From Treponema sp. (GTDB lineage: Bacteria; Spirochaetota; Spirochaetia; Treponematales; Treponemataceae): 53,727 nucleotides of DNA. A model generated the notes under the pieces. The model made no database searches. It saw only the letters and a program-made list of their open reading frames with translations, and had not been told where the DNA came from. Both the position numbers and the translations under genes were made by a program. The stretch is from NCBI GenBank assembly GCA_018384055.1, contig JAHAZL010000027.1, forward strand, positions 1-53,727. The letters run 5' to 3'. Below are positions 17,345 to 25,266 of this stretch, piece after piece. Position 1 is the first letter of the stretch; each line of letters begins with the position of its first letter.

Positions 17345-19048
17345 TTACTGCTGGTCCTTAAGGCTGTCACCAATTGTGTATGCAGCATCGTCGTTGCTGG
17401 AAGACATGTACTGTGAAATTTCAGCACGGTCCTGTGCCCTCTTGTATTCTTTTACAGAGAAAGCAACGCGTTCCTTTTCTACATCAATTGAAACAACATA
17501 AACATTTACCTTGTCGCCAACATTGTACTTCTTAACAGCTTCCTCGAATGGAACTTCACGGTCATCGCTAAGGTTTGCTTTGTTAACAAGACCTTCGATT
17601 CCATTAGGAGCCTTTACGAAAATACCGAAGTCGTTGATAGATGTAACTTCACCTTCGAGAGTTCCGCCAACCTTGTATTCAGCAGCGAATGCTTTCCAAG
17701 GATTGTCTGTAAGCTGTTTAACGCCTACGCGGATTCTGTGGCTTTCAACATCACATTCTGTAACGATAACTTCCAGTTCCTGATCAACCTTGATTTCACT
17801 GCCAGGATGCTTGATTTTCTTTGTCCATGAAAGGTCTTCGCCAGCGAGGAATGCATCGATTCCTTCTTCAAGCTGAACGAATGCACCTGAATTAGTAATC
17901 TTAACAACCTTACCGTTAACCTTTGTTCCTACAGGATATTTTTCAGAAAGTGAATCCCATGGATTAGCAGTTACCTGCTTGAGACCAAGTGACACACGTC
18001 CTTCCTGAATGTCATAGCCAAGAATCATGCACTTGAGTTCGTCGCCTTCCTTTACCATGTCAGATGGCTTAGAAATTTTCTTTGTCCAGCTGAATTCAGA
18101 AATGTGAGCAAGACCTTCGATACCTTCTTCAAGTTCGATGAATGCACCAAAGTCTGTAAGTTTAGTAACCTTTCCGTCAACGATGTCATTGAGGTGATAC
18201 TTTTCTTCAAAGTGTACCCATGGATCTTCTGCAAAGTGCTTGAGGGAGAGGTTGATTCTCTTTCCCTCTGGATCAAGGCGGATAACCTTAAGTTCGATTT
18301 CCTGACCCTTCTTTACAAAATCCTTTGGACGAGTTACATGACCCCATGACATATCATTGATATGGAGGAGACCGTCAAATCCACCGAGGTCGATGAAAGC
18401 ACCGAAGCTTGTGAATGACTTAACGACACCCTTTACAGTGTCACCAATTTTGATTGTTTCAAAGAACTTGTCGCGGTTAACGTTGATCTGTTCTTCAAGA
18501 TACTTGCGGCGGTTAACAACTACATTGCGCTTGCCGTTCTGGCTGTAAAGACGAACAACATAAAACTTTGACTTAACGCCGACAAGCTTGTCTTCCTTTT
18601 CAACCTTCTGTGCATCAGCCTGGCTGATTGGGAGGAATGCACTGATTCCGCCACCAAGGTTAACATAATATCCACCCTTTGTTACGGAAGAAATTGTTCC
18701 GTCTACAGGTGTGTTCTGTTCTGCAGCTACCTTAAATTCTTCCCAAAGACGCTTTTCATCTGCCTTCTGCTTTGAAACAACTGGGCCGTTCTTTCCGAAC
18801 TGGCTTACGAGGTAAACTGTGATTTCGTCGTCTACCTTAGGCAATTCTCCGGCAAATTCAGATACAGGAATCTTTCCTTCTGATTTACAGCCAACATCTA
18901 CGAATACTGTGTCATCTGTTACAGCAACAACAGTAGCCTTCACATTGGCACCGTCTTCAACTGGCTCCATTTTGTTTAATGATGCTTCTAATTGTGAGTG
19001 AATGCTCTCTGAGCCATGAGCTACATTCTTTTCCACTTCCTTTTCCAT
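17345..19048 (-). CDS. rpsA: 30S ribosomal protein S1
   Basis: From ATG 19048 (567 aa) I count six S1/OB-fold repeats. The best conserved are IKIGDTVKGVVKSFTSFGAFIDLG, YHLNDIVDGKVTKLTDFGAFIELE and YPVGTKVNGKVVKITNSGAFVQLE, each followed by a glycine and tryptophan block. S1 binds mRNA leaders and promotes initiation on weak ribosome sites. AAGGG lies 7 nt before this ATG; the longer in-frame TTG (19078) would overlap cmk. It starts 10 nt after the cmk stop, so the two are cotranscribed and nearly fused. Confidence 0.93.
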   Translation of the reverse strand: MEKEVEKNVAHGSESIHSQLEASLNKMEPVEDGANVKATVVAVTDDTVFVDVGCKSEGKIPVSEFAGELPKVDDEITVYLVSQFGKNGPVVSKQKADEKRLWEEFKVAAEQNTPVDGTISSVTKGGYYVNLGGGISAFLPISQADAQKVEKEDKLVGVKSKFYVVRLYSQNGKRNVVVNRRKYLEEQINVNRDKFFETIKIGDTVKGVVKSFTSFGAFIDLGGFDGLLHINDMSWGHVTRPKDFVKKGQEIELKVIRLDPEGKRINLSLKHFAEDPWVHFEEKYHLNDIVDGKVTKLTDFGAFIELEEGIEGLAHISEFSWTKKISKPSDMVKEGDELKCMILGYDIQEGRVSLGLKQVTANPWDSLSEKYPVGTKVNGKVVKITNSGAFVQLEEGIDAFLAGEDLSWTKKIKHPGSEIKVDQELEVIVTECDVESHRIRVGVKQLTDNPWKAFAAEYKVGGTLEGEVTSINDFGIFVKAPNGIEGLVNKANLSDDREVPFEEAVKKYNVGDKVNVYVVSIDVEKERVAFSVKEYKRAQDRAEISQYMSSSNDDAAYTIGDSLKDQQ

Positions 19049-19058
19049 AGCAAACCCT

Positions 19059-19691
19059 TTATGATTTAATTTTGCCAACGATTATGGCACAAACATCGTC
19101 TATCGTCAAGTCAGATGTATCGATATACTGTGCATCGTCCGCTCTCTTCAATGCGCCTTCCGCCTTATTCTTGTCCATTTCATCGCGCTTGATTATGGCA
19201 GCCTTAACTTCCTCCAGTGTAAGTCCTGAGCAACCCTGGTCAAATCGGCGCTGAGCCTGAACATCAATGCTGGCATCAAGGTAAAACTTGTATTCGGCCT
19301 GAGGGAATACGACTGTAGTCATGTCACGGCCTTCACATATAATGTTGAGGGATTTTACGATTTCACGCATCCTGTCGTTTACAAGATGGCGCAAAGGTAT
19401 GATTGACGATACCTTTGAAACATTTGCATCAACCTTGTCCTGATGAAGCTGATCGTCAACATCCTTTCCATTGAGGATAAGGTGTGCATCCACATAATCG
19501 AGTTTCTGTTTCTTTGCAAGTTCAAGAACTGCATCTGCATCATCCACACTAACACCTGCATCAATTGCAGCAAGGGTAAGTGCACGGTAAAAACTTCCGC
19601 TGTTCAAGAATGTGAGGTTAAGTTCTTCTGCAACCCTGTGGGCTACAGTACTTTTTCCTGTTCCTGCCGGTCCGTCAATAGCTACTACCAT
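19059..19691 (-). CDS. cmk: Cytidylate kinase
   Basis: A 210-residue (d)CMP kinase. The P-loop is GPAGTGKST (residues 7-15). FLNSGSFYRALTLA is the NMP-binding segment, IICEGRDMTTVVFP the cytidine-binding block, and DAQYIDTSDLTIDDV the C-terminal signature. Length is slightly short of the usual 220-230. It sits 15 nt after rluB and 10 nt before rpsA, an order known from several phyla. Confidence 0.93.
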   Translation of the reverse strand: MVVAIDGPAGTGKSTVAHRVAEELNLTFLNSGSFYRALTLAAIDAGVSVDDADAVLELAKKQKLDYVDAHLILNGKDVDDQLHQDKVDANVSKVSSIIPLRHLVNDRMREIVKSLNIICEGRDMTTVVFPQAEYKFYLDASIDVQAQRRFDQGCSGLTLEEVKAAIIKRDEMDKNKAEGALKRADDAQYIDTSDLTIDDVCAIIVGKIKS

Positions 19692-19706
19692 TTTGTATCT
19701 CCCAAA

Positions 19707-20411
19707 CTAATTTTTACAAAGTTTAAGCAGGGCCTTTACCTCGTCCTGGGAAAGTTCCCTGAACTGTCCATACTGAAGGTCACCTACTCCAACGCAACCG
19801 ATACGGATACGCATAAGGCTTCTGATTCCAACTTCACGGCTTTCAAAAACACGGCGGATTTCCCTGTTTTTTCCTTCCGCCAGAACAATTCTCATTCTGT
19901 GGGAATTCAATTCACGGGCATCTATACATTTATAGAAGATACCGTCGATTCTTACTCCCTTCATAAAATCATCTGCCAATTCCCTAGGCATGGCTGTACT
20001 CGTATCAACAATGTATTCCTTCTCAAGTTCTGCACTTGGATGGGAAAGGCGGGCGGCAAAATCGCCGTCGTTGGTATAGATTATGAGACCGCAGGAAAAC
20101 ATGTCCAAACGGCCAACGTTATAAAGTCTTTCGCTGTATTTTTCCTTGAGAAGGTCAAGGGCTATTGGTCGCCCTTTCTCATCTGAAGAAGAGCAAACAT
20201 AACCTGCAGGCTTGTTAAGAATGATGTAGCGCTTTGTCTCTTCCAATGCAATTTTCTTACCGTCAACACAAACCTCATCCTTCGCTGAAACCTTTGTTCC
20301 AAGAGTTGTTACCAGTTCCCCGTTTACAGTTACCCTGCCGCTAATAATGATTTCTTCGCTGGCACGGCGACTCGCAACACCACAGCGGGCCATGTATTGC
20401 TGCAGGCGCAT
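19707..20411 (-). CDS. rluB: 16S/23S rRNA pseudouridine synthase, RluB/RsuA family
   Basis: From ATG 20411 the protein has 234 residues; AGAAGGA precedes it by 4 nt, while the longer frame (start 20531) would overlap scpB without reason. An S4 RNA-binding domain (MRLQQYMARCGVASRRASEEIIISGRVTVNG) is followed by the catalytic domain with the active-site Asp in YNVGRLDMFSCGL. This family isomerises uridine in rRNA helices. RluB is chosen over RsuA from the context with scpAB and cmk, which is typical for RluB, but the target is inferred. Confidence 0.82.
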   Translation of the reverse strand: MRLQQYMARCGVASRRASEEIIISGRVTVNGELVTTLGTKVSAKDEVCVDGKKIALEETKRYIILNKPAGYVCSSSDEKGRPIALDLLKEKYSERLYNVGRLDMFSCGLIIYTNDGDFAARLSHPSAELEKEYIVDTSTAMPRELADDFMKGVRIDGIFYKCIDARELNSHRMRIVLAEGKNREIRRVFESREVGIRSLMRIRIGCVGVGDLQYGQFRELSQDEVKALLKLCKN

Positions 20412-20436
20412 TTCTTCCTTCTGAATGTTCTGATCG

Positions 20437-21204
20437 TTACTTTGCAAGTTTGAGGAACCTCTCGTTTTCGCTGTCGTCCAGCTTTGGCAAATCGTTGATT
20501 GACTGGAGGTGGAAGAATTCAAGGAATTCATTTGTTGTACCGTACATGGTTGGTTTTCCAGGAATATCTTTCTTTCCCTTTTCGCAGATAAATTTTCTGT
20601 CCAAAAGAATGCGCATCATGTTGTCTACATTGACATGACGGATGCTTTCAATTTCTGCGCGGGTAATTGGTTGACTGTAAGCAATGATGGAAAGGGTTTC
20701 GATGGCAGACTTGGAAAGCTTGCCTTCGTTCTTCTTGCCATATCTTTCTTTTACGAAATCAAAGCATTCCCTCTTTGGTGTCAGAATCCATCCGCCAAGC
20801 ATTTGGGAAAGTTCAATGCCACTGTCTGCATTTGAATATTTTTCCTTTAGTCTTCCAAGGCACTCTTCAACTACATGAGTTGCAAGCTTTGTAATTTTAG
20901 AAAGGGATTCAATCGTCTGAGGTTCGCTTTCAAGGAAGAATACGGTTTCCAGGAGAGCTGTTTCCGTATCAAGGTTAAGGTTTGCACGGCGGGCGGCAAG
21001 TTCCTCGTCTTCCTCTTCCTCAAATTCTTCTTCTGTTTTTACATCTGTATTTTTATCTTCTACCACATTGCCCTCGAATTTGAGTCCGAGGGTATTAGCA
21101 TCATTTTCAGCAGTTGGCTTTCCTGCGGAAGTTTCAGTTGAAACAGTTTCTTCAACCTTAACCTCTGCATTTTCTGTTTTGTCTACGCTGCTTCCTTCTT
21201 GCAT
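20437..21204 (-). CDS. scpB: Segregation and condensation protein ScpB with acidic N-terminal extension
   Basis: A 255-residue protein. The winged-helix ScpB core starts at about residue 78 (DTETALLETVFFLESEPQTIESLS) and includes LSKSAIETLSIIAYSQPITRAEIESIRHVN and GKPTMYGTTNEFLEFF. ScpB forms the SMC-ScpAB condensin complex. Most homologues have about 190 residues; the extra 75 or so at the front are Glu/Asp/Thr/Lys-rich with an EEEFEEEEDEE run and are probably disordered. GGAG lies 10 nt upstream of the ATG. It overlaps scpA by 22 nt, so production is likely coupled. Confidence 0.9.
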   Translation of the reverse strand: MQEGSSVDKTENAEVKVEETVSTETSAGKPTAENDANTLGLKFEGNVVEDKNTDVKTEEEFEEEEDEELAARRANLNLDTETALLETVFFLESEPQTIESLSKITKLATHVVEECLGRLKEKYSNADSGIELSQMLGGWILTPKRECFDFVKERYGKKNEGKLSKSAIETLSIIAYSQPITRAEIESIRHVNVDNMMRILLDRKFICEKGKKDIPGKPTMYGTTNEFLEFFHLQSINDLPKLDDSENERFLKLAK

Positions 21205-21944
21205 ATTTTAATATCTCCAAACATTTTGTTCTGATAAATGTCTGCCATTTTCAGTTTTACGGCTTCCAAGATTGCCATAAATGCACAAATCACGTCAAGT
21301 TCATTGCCTTTTCTGGTAATAAGCTCGGTAAACATGCAGGCGCCATTCTTATCCAGAAGTTCCTGTATGAGGGCAATCTTCTCGTTAGGTGCAATTTCCA
21401 TATCCTTTTCAATGACATATCCATCAGGATTCACATTGGTGATATTACGGAAAATCTTCTGCATGTCTTCAAGAAGAGCCCATGTATCCATTTTCTTCCA
21501 CTGGGATTCGTCGTCACCAAAAGGAAGTGTCCTTTCAATTTTCTTGCGTTCAAAGCTCCATTCGCTCTGCTCTTCCCTTTCTTCCATAAGCATGGAAAGC
21601 TTCTTGAACCTCTGGTATTCAATAAGCTGTTCAACCAGTTCGGCTCGAGGATCTTCCATGCTGTCACCATCGTTAAGGCGAACTTCGACAGGAAGAAGCA
21701 TTCGGCTCTTTATGCTGCAAAGTTTTGCTGCCCAAAGATAGAAATCACTAAGGTCATGAAGGTCAAGTTCCACTGCGTAGTCCAGGTAATCAAGAAACTG
21801 TTCCGTGATTTCTGAAATAGGGATATCGTTGATGTTGATCTTGTTTTCGCTTATAAGGCTCCAGAGCAAATCAAGGGGTCCGTCAAAGACTTCGCCTACA
21901 GCAAACTTTCTCTTTTTTGTTTCTACAATTGCTTCTTCTTCCAT
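21183..21944 (-). CDS. scpA: Segregation and condensation protein ScpA
   Basis: A 253-residue kleisin subunit of the SMC complex. Family marks are FDGPLDLLWSLISENKININDIPISEITEQFLDYL near the N-terminus, the LSDFYLWAAKLCSIKSRMLLP block and the C-terminal winged helix with FTELITRKGNELDVICAFMAILEAVKL. It is directly followed by scpB (22-nt overlap) and preceded by folK with a 26-nt gap. Confidence 0.92.
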   Translation of the reverse strand: MEEEAIVETKKRKFAVGEVFDGPLDLLWSLISENKININDIPISEITEQFLDYLDYAVELDLHDLSDFYLWAAKLCSIKSRMLLPVEVRLNDGDSMEDPRAELVEQLIEYQRFKKLSMLMEEREEQSEWSFERKKIERTLPFGDDESQWKKMDTWALLEDMQKIFRNITNVNPDGYVIEKDMEIAPNEKIALIQELLDKNGACMFTELITRKGNELDVICAFMAILEAVKLKMADIYQNKMFGDIKICKKEAA

Positions 21945-21970
21945 GATGCCGACTCCGCAGGTATAAAAAA

Positions 21971-22492
21971 TTACACGGATAATAAATCAATGCGCTGTTC
22001 CCCAAGTTCAGACAGTTTTCCATAAAGGAAATCTGAAGAAAAGGGAATATCCGTAATTCTTTTATCGGCATTTTTCTCCATGATTTGAAGTATTTCAAGC
22101 AAAGGTTTCATAACAAAAGCCCTTTCTGTCAATCTTTCATGGGGAATGACAAGGTCACTTTCGTTAACAGACTCTTTTCCAAAGATTTCAATATCAATAT
22201 CGATGGAACGAGGACCGTTTCTGAATTCTTTAGTCCTGTCGCGTCCAAGTTCAGCTTCCACAGCATGGATTTTTTCTAGAAGCTGCCTAGGGGTGCCCCG
22301 AAAGTCTCCGGCAACAACCATATTGTAAAAATCGTCCTGATCCGTCACATACATGGCGGCAGTTCTGTAGACGGAAGAAACACAAAGCTTTTCTACAAAA
22401 CCGCCTATTCTTTTGATTGCCATTGAAAGAAGTTCCGTACATGAAAGAGATTCAAAGGATCTGTTTGAACCAAGGCCCAGGACGACAAACAT
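21971..22492 (-). CDS. folK: HPPK, 6-hydroxymethyl-7,8-dihydropterin pyrophosphokinase
   Basis: A 173-residue folate-pathway enzyme. It starts with the substrate-binding LGLGSNRSFE. The ELGRDRTKEFRNGPRSIDIDIEIFG block holds the ATP/Mg-binding Asp pair and catalytic Arg residues, and VIPHERLTERAFVMKPLLEI follows. The start lies 3 nt after the recA stop, so folK is translated from the recA transcript. No other fol genes are in the window. Confidence 0.92.
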   Translation of the reverse strand: MFVVLGLGSNRSFESLSCTELLSMAIKRIGGFVEKLCVSSVYRTAAMYVTDQDDFYNMVVAGDFRGTPRQLLEKIHAVEAELGRDRTKEFRNGPRSIDIDIEIFGKESVNESDLVIPHERLTERAFVMKPLLEILQIMEKNADKRITDIPFSSDFLYGKLSELGEQRIDLLSV

Positions 22493-22495
22493 ATT

Positions 22496-23761
22496 TTAGA
22501 AAAGTTCCTCTGGCATAGGCTTGTCTTCTGCAGCAGCCTTTGCAAGGGACGATGTCTTTGTCTTTGCAGTCTTTGCAGGAGCTTCAACAGCAGGGGCAGC
22601 AGTAACTTCAGCTGTTTCCGCAGGCTTTTCTGGCTGAGCACCGCCAAGCCCTACACCCTTTTCACGCATCTGCTGTTCATAAGCCGCAATCTGTTCCTTC
22701 GTAACAACTTCCCCTTCCTTTGTTCGGAGAACCTGTCCAGGGAAAAGTTTTTCTCGGATTGTCTGTTCAAGCTCAATGCGATACTGAGGGTTCGACTCGA
22801 TAAAGTTAACGGCATTTTCTTTACCCTGACCAACCTTTTCTTCTCCACGGGTATACCAGGCACCGCGCTTGTCGATAAGTCCGTGCTTAACGGCAGAATC
22901 CAGGATTGAGGCAGAGGCAGAAACACCCTTTCCAAAGTAGATGTCAAGTTCAACCTTGCGGAATGGGGGCGCAACCTTGTTCTTTACGATCTTACAGCGA
23001 ACACGGTTTCCCAGGGCTTCGTCATCCCCCTTGCCGTCGATTGTTTCGATTCTGCGGATTTCAAGACGGATGGAAGAATAGAACTTGAGGGCATTACCGC
23101 CAGTGGTTGTTTCAGGATTTCCGAACATAACGCCAATCTTCATGCGGATCTGGTTGATGAAGACAACGATACACTTTGACTTGCCTACGATTGCAGTAAG
23201 TTTACGGAGAGCCTGTGACATGAGGCGGGCCTGTACACCCATCACGCTGTCACCCATTTCACCTTCAATTTCCTTCTGTGGAGTAAGGGCCGCAACAGAG
23301 TCGATTACGATGATGTCCACCGCCCCGGAACGAACAAGGTTTTCACAGATTTCGAGGGCCTGTTCACCTGTATCAGGCTGGGAAACCCAAAGTTCATCAA
23401 TATTAACGCCAAGGTTCTTTGCATAAACCGGATCAAGGGCATGTTCCGCATCAATGAAGGCTGCAATGCCTCCCAGTTTCTGTGCTTCTGCAACTGCATG
23501 AAGGGCAAGGGTTGTTTTACCAGAACTTTCAGGTCCATACATTTCGATGATGCGGCCGCGAGGATAACCACCTACGCCAAGAGCCTCATCAAGGAGAATT
23601 GAACCCGAAGGAACAACATCAATTGCAGTAGAGTCAGCCTTTGTACCAAGCTTCATGAGGGAGCCTGTACCAAACTGCTTTTCAATCTGAAGGCGGGCTG
23701 CTTCCAGAGCCTTCAATTTTTCAGACATGTCCACAGGAGCTTTTTCTTCTGTCTTTGCCAT
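22496..23761 (-). CDS. recA: Recombinase RecA with long C-terminal tail
   Basis: From ATG 23761 (421 aa; AGGA 5 nt upstream) this is RecA. Walker A is GPESSGKTT (76-84), followed by FIDAEHALDPVYAKNLGV, IIVIDSVAALTPQKEIEGEMGD and loop L2 FINQIRMKIGVMFGNPETTTGGNALKFYSS. The core ends near residue 350. The rest is an Ala/Pro/Lys/Thr-rich tail, longer than in most bacteria, ending PMPEELF. It leads a minus-strand run of seven genes. I see no SOS box upstream, in line with the absence of LexA control in many spirochaetes (inference). Confidence 0.96.
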   Translation of the reverse strand: MAKTEEKAPVDMSEKLKALEAARLQIEKQFGTGSLMKLGTKADSTAIDVVPSGSILLDEALGVGGYPRGRIIEMYGPESSGKTTLALHAVAEAQKLGGIAAFIDAEHALDPVYAKNLGVNIDELWVSQPDTGEQALEICENLVRSGAVDIIVIDSVAALTPQKEIEGEMGDSVMGVQARLMSQALRKLTAIVGKSKCIVVFINQIRMKIGVMFGNPETTTGGNALKFYSSIRLEIRRIETIDGKGDDEALGNRVRCKIVKNKVAPPFRKVELDIYFGKGVSASASILDSAVKHGLIDKRGAWYTRGEEKVGQGKENAVNFIESNPQYRIELEQTIREKLFPGQVLRTKEGEVVTKEQIAAYEQQMREKGVGLGGAQPEKPAETAEVTAAPAVEAPAKTAKTKTSSLAKAAAEDKPMPEELF

Positions 23762-23933
23762 ATATATCCTACCCACTAAAAAAATTACGGAATCCAATGC
23801 ACAACGCACAATTTACGGATACCTATATATGAATAACCGTAAAAATAAATTTCCTGCACGTTTCCTAAAGAATTTATGAACATTACTCATGTTTCGCAAG
23901 TGATTTTATCACAATTATTAAAAATTTTGCAAT

Positions 23934-23962
23934 TTGCAAAAAACCCCATCTTATGCTATACT
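23934..23962 (+). promoter_or_regulatory. Extended -10 promoter for the ferredoxin gene
   Basis: TTGCAA (23934-23939), a 17-nt spacer and TATACT (23957-23962) with TGC directly before it. It predicts a short leader with GAGG 7 nt before the ATG at 23991. Very close to consensus, suggesting strong expression. Confidence 0.7.
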
Positions 23963-23990
23963 CTATATATCTTTATATTGAGGTTACTAT

Positions 23991-24164
23991 ATGGCTTACA
24001 AAATCAATTCAGAAGCTTGCATCAACTGCGGTGCATGTGAAGGCGAATGTCCATCTGGAGCAATCAGCGAAGCAAACGACAAGCGCGTAATCGACGCTGC
24101 TTCTTGCGTATCATGCGGAGCATGTGCTGGTGCATGTCCTTGTGAAGCTATTGCTGAAGAATAA
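23991..24164 (+). CDS. Small 2[4Fe-4S] ferredoxin (57 aa)
   Basis: A 57-residue clostridial-type ferredoxin. Two C-x2-C-x2-C-x3-C-P motifs are complete: Cys10, 13, 16, 20-Pro and Cys39, 42, 45, 49-Pro, so it should hold two 4Fe-4S clusters and act as a low-potential electron carrier in the cytosol. It is a monocistronic unit with an extended -10 promoter, a GAGG ribosome site and a terminator 20 nt after the stop. Its length and spacing are exactly those of the family. Confidence 0.95.
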   Translation: MAYKINSEACINCGACEGECPSGAISEANDKRVIDAASCVSCGACAGACPCEAIAEE

Positions 24165-24183
24165 TTCTTCAATAGTCCAGAAT

Positions 24184-24226
24184 AAAACGGTTTCTGTGTT
24201 TTAATACCCGGAAGCCGTTTTTTTTT
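24184..24226 (+). terminator. Intrinsic terminator after the ferredoxin gene
   Basis: AAACGG-T-TTC (24185-24194) pairs with GAAGCCGTTT (24211-24220), one G-T pair, followed by a run of nine T. The next gene starts at 24239, 13 nt later. Confidence 0.85.
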
Positions 24227-24238
24227 GCCGAAAACTCC

Positions 24239-25162
24239 ATGAACTTTAAGAGAACATTATTAGCAACAACACTGAAAGCATCCCTCCTTTTTTCAAGTCT
24301 GCAGGTAATTTACGCAGAACAGGAACCGGCAGAACCTTTTTACCCTGTCATTGAAGAACTCAAATCCTCAAATCATCTTTTTGCCCAATACCAGCAGGAT
24401 GTACAAAACTCCAACAGAAGTTATTTCAAAGGTCAGAAACCAGAAATATTTTTCTATAAATATAAGACAAAGCAAGACGAAACCCTTATTTCGATTGCCT
24501 CCAGGTGCTCCATCAGGCAAGACACCCTTGCGACCTTGAATTCATTTTCAGAAAGCAAAATGCCAATTGCAGGCAAAACCATACTCCTGCCTTCTTCAGA
24601 CGGACTTTACATTCCGCTAAAGCCCGACAATTCCTTTGAGGTTCTCCTTGCTAACGAAAACTCAGAGTTCATAGATGAAACTACAGTAACCGTTGCATAC
24701 GGCGGCAGGACCTTCTATTTTCTCCCGCAGAAAAAATTCAGCAGTTCACTGAGGGCTTACTTTCTTAATCCTGGAATGAGCATGCCCCTTGAAAAAAGTG
24801 TCCTTACTTCTGCCTATGGCATGAGGGTAAGTCCTATTAGCGGCAAATGGAAAATGCACAGGGGAATCGACCTTGCGGCAGCCAGAGGATCCAAAATTCT
24901 TGCCTGCAGGGAAGGTTTCGTAAAGCATGCAGTAGAGGGAAATCCTGTTTACGGCAATTACGTAATAATCCGCCATCCCAACGGTATGGAAAGCCTCTAT
25001 GCCCACATGGATTCAATTACCGTAGCAAAGGATCAGAAAGTGGTTACGGGACAGAAACTTGGAACCGTAGGCATGACGGGACTTACTACCGGACCACACC
25101 TGCATTTTGAGGTTACACAGAACGGTTCTTCCTTAAACCCTGAAAACTACCTGAAAAAGTGA
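24239..25162 (+). CDS. LysM and M23 peptidase, peptidoglycan hydrolase or regulator
   Basis: A 307-residue exported protein. The N-terminus has a signal peptide (MNFKRTLLATTLKASLLFSS.., cleavage probably after VIYA). A LysM-like module follows (about 80-120, DETLISIASRCSIRQDTLATLN). A C-terminal M23 (LytM/NlpD-type) domain has HRGIDLAA (His and Asp zinc ligands) and GPHLHFEV (H-x-H). Zinc ligands look complete, so it may be an active endopeptidase. No ribosome site is visible, and the start is only 13 nt after the ferredoxin terminator. Confidence 0.87.
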   Translation: MNFKRTLLATTLKASLLFSSLQVIYAEQEPAEPFYPVIEELKSSNHLFAQYQQDVQNSNRSYFKGQKPEIFFYKYKTKQDETLISIASRCSIRQDTLATLNSFSESKMPIAGKTILLPSSDGLYIPLKPDNSFEVLLANENSEFIDETTVTVAYGGRTFYFLPQKKFSSSLRAYFLNPGMSMPLEKSVLTSAYGMRVSPISGKWKMHRGIDLAAARGSKILACREGFVKHAVEGNPVYGNYVIIRHPNGMESLYAHMDSITVAKDQKVVTGQKLGTVGMTGLTTGPHLHFEVTQNGSSLNPENYLKK

Positions 25163-25254
25163 TTTTCCCCGGAAAAAAACAAAAAATCTCCATATTTACA
25201 GCCAAATTCCTTTATTTTAGGGCTTTTAAACTAGTTTTCACGATACATAAATAC

Positions 25255-25266
25255 TATACTCTAAAT
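25255..25266 (+). promoter_or_regulatory. -10 box immediately before the PEGA-like gene
   Basis: TATACT at 25255-25260, six bases before the ATG at 25267. A transcription start at the usual 6-8 nt would coincide with the ATG. The -35 region is weak (TTTTCA at 25235-25240, spacer 14). Confidence 0.4.

Noticed and set aside
20412..20531. Extended N-terminus of RluB
   Set aside because: Ser/Thr-rich extension overlapping scpB; the S4 domain begins at the downstream ATG with a good ribosome site.
23762..23990. SOS (LexA) box upstream of recA
   Set aside because: No CTGT-N8-ACAG or Gram-positive GAAC-N4-GTTC site is present in the gap.
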